This document shows positions 60,648 through 64,000 of a stretch of 64,000 nt of DNA, in pieces (the first letter of the stretch is position 1; every line of letters begins with the position of its first letter). The stretch is from Hankyongella ginsenosidimutans (GTDB taxonomy: Bacteria; Pseudomonadota; Alphaproteobacteria; Sphingomonadales; Sphingomonadaceae), in the NCBI RefSeq assembly GCF_005144965.1, contig NZ_CP039704.1:62001-126000 (forward strand). Reading direction: 5' to 3'. The notes under the pieces are model-generated. The model was not told the origin of the DNA. It saw only the letters and a list, made by a program, of their open reading frames with translations, and did not search any database. The translations under genes were made by a program, and so were the position numbers.

Positions 60648-61606
60648 ATGACCAAACCAACCACCAAACTTGACCCCCATACCCGCATCACCGACCGGAT
60701 TCTTGCCGAACTGGAACAGGGCACGCGCCCTTGGCTCAAACCGTGGAGCGGGGGCGACATGGCGACATCAGGCGCAACCCGTCCGCTGCGCGCGACTGGC
60801 CAACCATATCGCGGCATCAATGTTCTGTTGCTGTGGATCGAGGCGCGGGCATCGGGCTTTGTCAGCCCGTCATGGATGACCTATCGCCAAGCACAAGCCT
60901 TGGGCGCGCAGGTGCGCAAAGGTGAGCGCGGTGCAACCATCGTCTATTACGGCGACAGCAACAAGACCGTGCGCGACGAGAACAGCGGAGAGGACAGCGA
61001 ACAGCGATTCCGATTCCTGAAAACCTACACCGTCTTTAACGTGGCGCAGATCGACGGATTGCCCGAGCGTTTCCACTTTGTGCCAGACCCCGCCCCAGAG
61101 GTGGAGCGCATCGAGGCAGCGGAGGCTTTCTTTGCACGCATCCCTGCGACCGTGAACCACGGCGGCGACCGCGCCTTTACATGCCGTCAGCCGACAGGAT
61201 TCAGTTGCCACCCTTTGCAGCCTTCCATGATGCCCACGGCTATTACACCACCAGAGGCCATGAAACCGTCCACTGGACAAGCCACAAGAGCCGCCTTGAT
61301 CGTTCATTCGGGCGCGAGAAATGGGGCGATGAAGGTTACGCCCGCGAGGAGCTGGTTGCCGAACTTGGCGCAGCTTTTCTTGCCGCCGATCTTGGCTTGT
61401 CGATTGAACCGCGCCCCGACCATGCCAGCTATCTCGCAAGCTGGATTAAGGTCTTGCAGAACGACACCCGCGCCATCGTGCAAGCCGCCGCGCACGCAGA
61501 GCGTGCCGTTGCCTATCTTCACCAACTGGCGAACCCCGACGACGTAGGCGGCTTGAGCCGCCGACAGAGAGCGCCGCCCCTCAAGCGGGGCGGCGCATAT
61601 CTTTAA
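60648..61606 (+). CDS. ArdC-family antirestriction protein, frameshifted
   Basis: About 320 residues. N-terminal ssDNA-binding domain (ITDRILAELEQGTRPWLKPW, YRGINVLLLWIEARASGFVSPSWMTYRQAQALGAQVRKGERGA) and C-terminal zincin-like domain with HETVH (HExxH) and EELVAELGAAFL. A frame change near 61180. ArdC proteins protect incoming DNA from restriction in a new host. Ribosome site AAAGGAG. The last 15 residues are encoded by a terminator hairpin, so the real stop may be slightly earlier. Confidence 0.9.
61571..61596 (+). terminator. GC-rich terminator hairpin at the ardC end
   Basis: GCGCCGCCCC and GGGGCGGCGC form a 10-bp perfect stem with a six-base loop, followed by ATATCTTT. It overlaps the final codons of the open ardC frame. 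Confidence 0.6.
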
Positions 61607-61733
61607 CCCGCACCACCCACCCCAATGCGCTGGGCCGCTATTCGGCCCCGGCCCCGGAACCCCGCCCGATTCCATTTGAAGCGTTCAATGTTAGAGATTG
61701 CGTGCGCCGCTGCGCCGACGATTCCGCAAATTT

Positions 61734-61755
61734 TTCTGCACAATACCTACACAGG
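61734..61755. promoter_or_regulatory. Right arm-type integrase sites
   Basis: TTCTGCACAAT (61734-61744) is immediately followed by ACCTACACAGG (61745-61755): the same 11-base tandem pair and YCTRCACA core as the two pairs at the left end. Confidence 0.7.
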
Positions 61756-61810
61756 CAAAAATCAGTGATTTTTGCCGTTATATTCAGGTATTTACTGGAA
61801 TCCAAAGATT

Positions 61811-61884
<74 letters not shown>

Positions 61885-62135
61885 TCGTCTGTGCCAAGGT
61901 GGGCGCGGGTAGCATGGGCACAGGAGGCGCGCAAGGGGAAAAGATGGTGAGTATGCGGTCTTCCAGGCGCAAGGAGCGCCCTGCCCCGGCGCGCCCGCCT
62001 TTCCCCGCAAGGGACCGAGGGTGCATGCGCATCCGTTCGCGCCAGCTGCCGCTTGGCATTGCGGGCCGAGCCGCTACATAGAGCGCAAAGACGCGCCGCA
62101 CAGGCGCTCGCCCATCGTTGGTCAAGGAACCGCCC

Positions 62136-63043
62136 ATGCTCATCTCTTCGCAAGCGCCGGCCAAGGCGTCCGCCGTGGTCGATGCGACCATCGAGACCTT
62201 CGCGGCCGAAGTGCTCGAGCCCTCGCGCACGCAGCTGGTGCTGGTCGATTTCTGGGCCCTGGTGCGGCCCGTGCAAGACGCTGACGCCGCTGCTGGAAAA
62301 GCCGCCAACGCCTCCAAGGGCCGCATCAAGCTGGTCAAGGTCGATATCGACAAGAACCAGATGCTGGCCGGGCAGTTCCGCGTGCAGTCGGTGCCGACCG
62401 TTTACGCCTTCCTCGACGGCCGGCCGGTCGACGGCTTCATGGGTGCGGTGTCGGAGGGCCAACTGACGGCGTTCCTGGACCGGCTGCTCGGCGCGCTGCC
62501 CGAGGGCGACGGCGCGCCGGATCTGACCGACGCCATCGCCGCCGCTCGCGCGCTGCAGGCCGAGGGCGCGCTCGACGAGGCGGAAGCGCTGTACGCGCAG
62601 ATCCTCGAGGTCGCGCCGGATGCAGCCGATGCAAAGCTGGGCCTGGCCGAATTGCTGATCGCGCGTGGCGCGCCGGACGCCGCCGACGAACTCCTGAGCG
62701 CCATCGCCGCCGACCCCGCGCATGCCGCTGCTGTCGCCCGGCTGAAGGCCGGCATCGCGCTCGCCCGCTCGGCCGGCCCGGCCGGAGACCTCGCCGGCCT
62801 GCGCGCCGCGGCAGCCGCCGCCCCGGACGACCTGCAAGCGCGCTATGATTATGCGAACGGCCTGGTCGCGACCGGAAATGCTGAAGCCGCCGCCGACGAA
62901 CTGCTGGCGATCGTCGCTAAGGACCGCGCATGGAACGACGGCGCGGCGCGCACCCGCCTGCTCACCCTGCTGGAGGCTGTAGGGCTCGATCGCCGTTCGC
63001 CATGGCCGCACGGCGCCGCCTGTCCGCGATCCTGTTTGCCTGA
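62136..63043 (+). CDS. Thioredoxin-TPR co-chaperone (YbbN/CnoX-like), frameshifted
   Basis: About 302 residues. N-terminal thioredoxin fold (ETFAAEVLEPSRTQLVLVDFWA; a short out-of-frame stretch near 62250-62300 encodes WCGPCKTLTPLLEK, with the CGPC pair), then VDIDKNQMLAGQFRVQSVPTVYAFLDGRPVDGF and a TPR-like helical C-terminus (ALQAEGALDEAEALYAQILEVAPDAADAKLGLAELL). A last frame change near 62990 gives a stop at 63043. Protects proteins from oxidation and transfers them to chaperones in relatives. Confidence 0.9.
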
Positions 63044-63081
63044 GGCGGGTCCGCGCGCCATATCTTGAGGCGGAGAATTGC

Positions 63082-63747
63082 ATGGCGCACCTGCACGAGA
63101 CAGATACCGGCTTCCTGCCCTCGGTCCTGCCGATTTTTCCGCTGGCGGGCGCAATCCTGCTGCCGCGCGCCGAGCTGCCGCTCAATATCTTCGAACCGCG
63201 CTACCTGGCCATGACCCGCGCCGCACTGGAGAGCCACCGGCTGATCGGCATGGTGCAGCCGGCCGAGGAGCGCGGCGATAGCCCGCAGCCGCGCATCTAC
63301 CCGGTCGGCTGCGCCGGGCGGATCGCGCACCACGAGGCGACCAAGGACGGCCGCATCCTGATGACTCTGGTCGGGGTGCAGCGCTTCCGGATCGCGCAGG
63401 AGCTGGATGTCATCACGCCGTTCCGGCAGGTGCGCGCCGATTTCGACGCCTTCGCGGGCGATGTTCTGGAGCCGGGTGCGGTGGCTGAGGACGCCCGGAC
63501 CCTCATGGTCGAGCGGCTGAAGCGGTTCCTCGCCGTGCACAACCTGCAGGCGGCGTGGGACACGATCGCTGCAGCGCCAGACGACACGCTGGTCTCCGCC
63601 TTGTGCATGATCTGCCCGTTCACCCCGGCCGAGCGGCAGGCGCTGCTCGAGGCGCCGACGCTTGCTGCGCGCCTTGATGCGCTCAGCCTGCTGTTCGAGT
63701 TCGCTTCCGACCCAGGCGGTGACGCCGCCAACCCCGCGAGGCACTGA
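63082..63747 (+). CDS. LON-substrate-binding-domain protein
   Basis: 221 residues, intact. [34 protein letters not shown] and [13 protein letters not shown], then [18 protein letters not shown] are the N-terminal substrate-binding domain of Lon without the ATPase and protease parts. Function not established. Its stop overlaps the Trm112 start (TGATG). Confidence 0.92.
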   Translation: MAHLHETDTGFLPSVLPIFPLAGAILLPRAELPLNIFEPRYLAMTRAALESHRLIGMVQPAEERGDSPQPRIYPVGCAGRIAHHEATKDGRILMTLVGVQRFRIAQELDVITPFRQVRADFDAFAGDVLEPGAVAEDARTLMVERLKRFLAVHNLQAAWDTIAAAPDDTLVSALCMICPFTPAERQALLEAPTLAARLDALSLLFEFASDPGGDAANPARH

Positions 63748-63923
63748 TGACAGCGCTCGATCCGCGCATCCTGGAAATTCTGGTCTGCCCGCTGACCAAG
63801 ACCACCCTGGTCTACGACGCCGAGGCGCAGGAACTGATCAGCAAGTCCGCCGGTCTCGCCTACCCGATTCGCAACGGCGTGCCGATCATGCTGCCGGACG
63901 AAGCCCGCCAGATCGAAGACTGA
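63747..63923 (+). CDS. Trm112 family protein
   Basis: 58 residues. [52 protein letters not shown] is the short bacterial Trm112/YcaR form. Relatives bind and activate methyltransferases. Of the usual zinc cysteines only CP is retained. Translationally coupled to the LON-like gene. Confidence 0.93.
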   Translation: MTALDPRILEILVCPLTKTTLVYDAEAQELISKSAGLAYPIRNGVPIMLPDEARQIED

Positions 63924-63926
63924 ACC

Positions 63927-64000
63927 ATGACCCCGCGCGAACTCGTCTACAGCCGCAGCAAACGCAGCCTGACCGTGGTGCCGGAGGATGGCGCACCGTT
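63927..64000 (+). CDS. Start of a DUF971-type protein (cut by window end)
   Basis: ATG 63927, three bases after the Trm112 stop. MTPRELVYSRSKRSLTVVPEDG resembles the opening of DUF971 (gamma-butyrobetaine hydroxylase N-terminal-like) proteins, which often follow Trm112 in alphaproteobacteria. Only 24 codons are visible. Confidence 0.6.
   Translation, partial: MTPRELVYSRSKRSLTVVPEDGAP

Overview
The window is GC-rich chromosome from an alphaproteobacterium. The evidence is the gapR (DUF2312) gene, the plsY-dprA-topA-rnr block, an HTH-GNAT regulator, and the TrxA/TPR - LON-like - Trm112 - DUF971 run at the right end. Family or genus cannot be fixed from sequence alone; glycan genes linked to exosortase A narrow it only slightly. 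Many housekeeping genes are split by single-base frameshifts. At the sites I could work out, restoring the frame needs one extra base in a short homopolymer (for example C5 to C6 at the start of gltX), so I read them as consensus deletions in the sequence and annotate across them as single genes.

Layout. 1-11.2 kb: end of an unknown gene, a secreted cupredoxin, a Wzi-like outer-membrane protein, then rnr, topA, dprA and plsY on the minus strand and nadE on the plus strand. 11.2-20.5 kb: divergent MAPEG/HxlR pair, gltX, a TrmJ-like methyltransferase, and a periplasmic adaptor plus RND pump next to an HTH-GNAT regulator with a palindromic operator. 20.5-27.6 kb: radA, cvpA, cysS, a U-type Fe-S scaffold, a QueD-like protein, recR, def, fmt and truA, all co-directional. 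27.6-36.1 kb: radC, map, sfsA, cinA-like, CAP, yebC, ybjQ, two of the three subunits of a molybdenum hydroxylase, gapR and prs. 36.1-44.4 kb: a polysaccharide region with glycosyltransferases, wecB and an O-ligase of the exosortase-A-associated family, plus a ParDE-like pair. 44.5-45.3 kb: higBA.

45.4-61.8 kb is an integrative mobilizable element in the 3' end of a tRNA-Gly(GCC) gene. It has att repeats (18/21 identical) and paired 11-bp arm-type repeats at both ends, a tyrosine integrase, a HepT-MntA toxin-antitoxin pair, a stand-alone VirD4/TraG coupling protein, coiled-coil and duplicated-domain proteins, an array of hairpins with similar loops just before mobC and the relaxase, and a restriction-modification operon followed by ArdC. 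The operon holds a C5 methyltransferase with an N-terminal ribbon-helix-helix-like segment and a matching operator, a DUF4928 protein, a PD-(D/E)xK-like nuclease and the stub of a vsr gene. No mating-pair-formation genes are present, so transfer would need a helper.

Palindromic intergenic elements of several families punctuate the chromosome. At seven genes the TAG stop codon is made of the terminal bases of such an element. The strongest candidates for something new are the restriction-modification cassette, the hairpin array, and this link between stop codons and palindromes.
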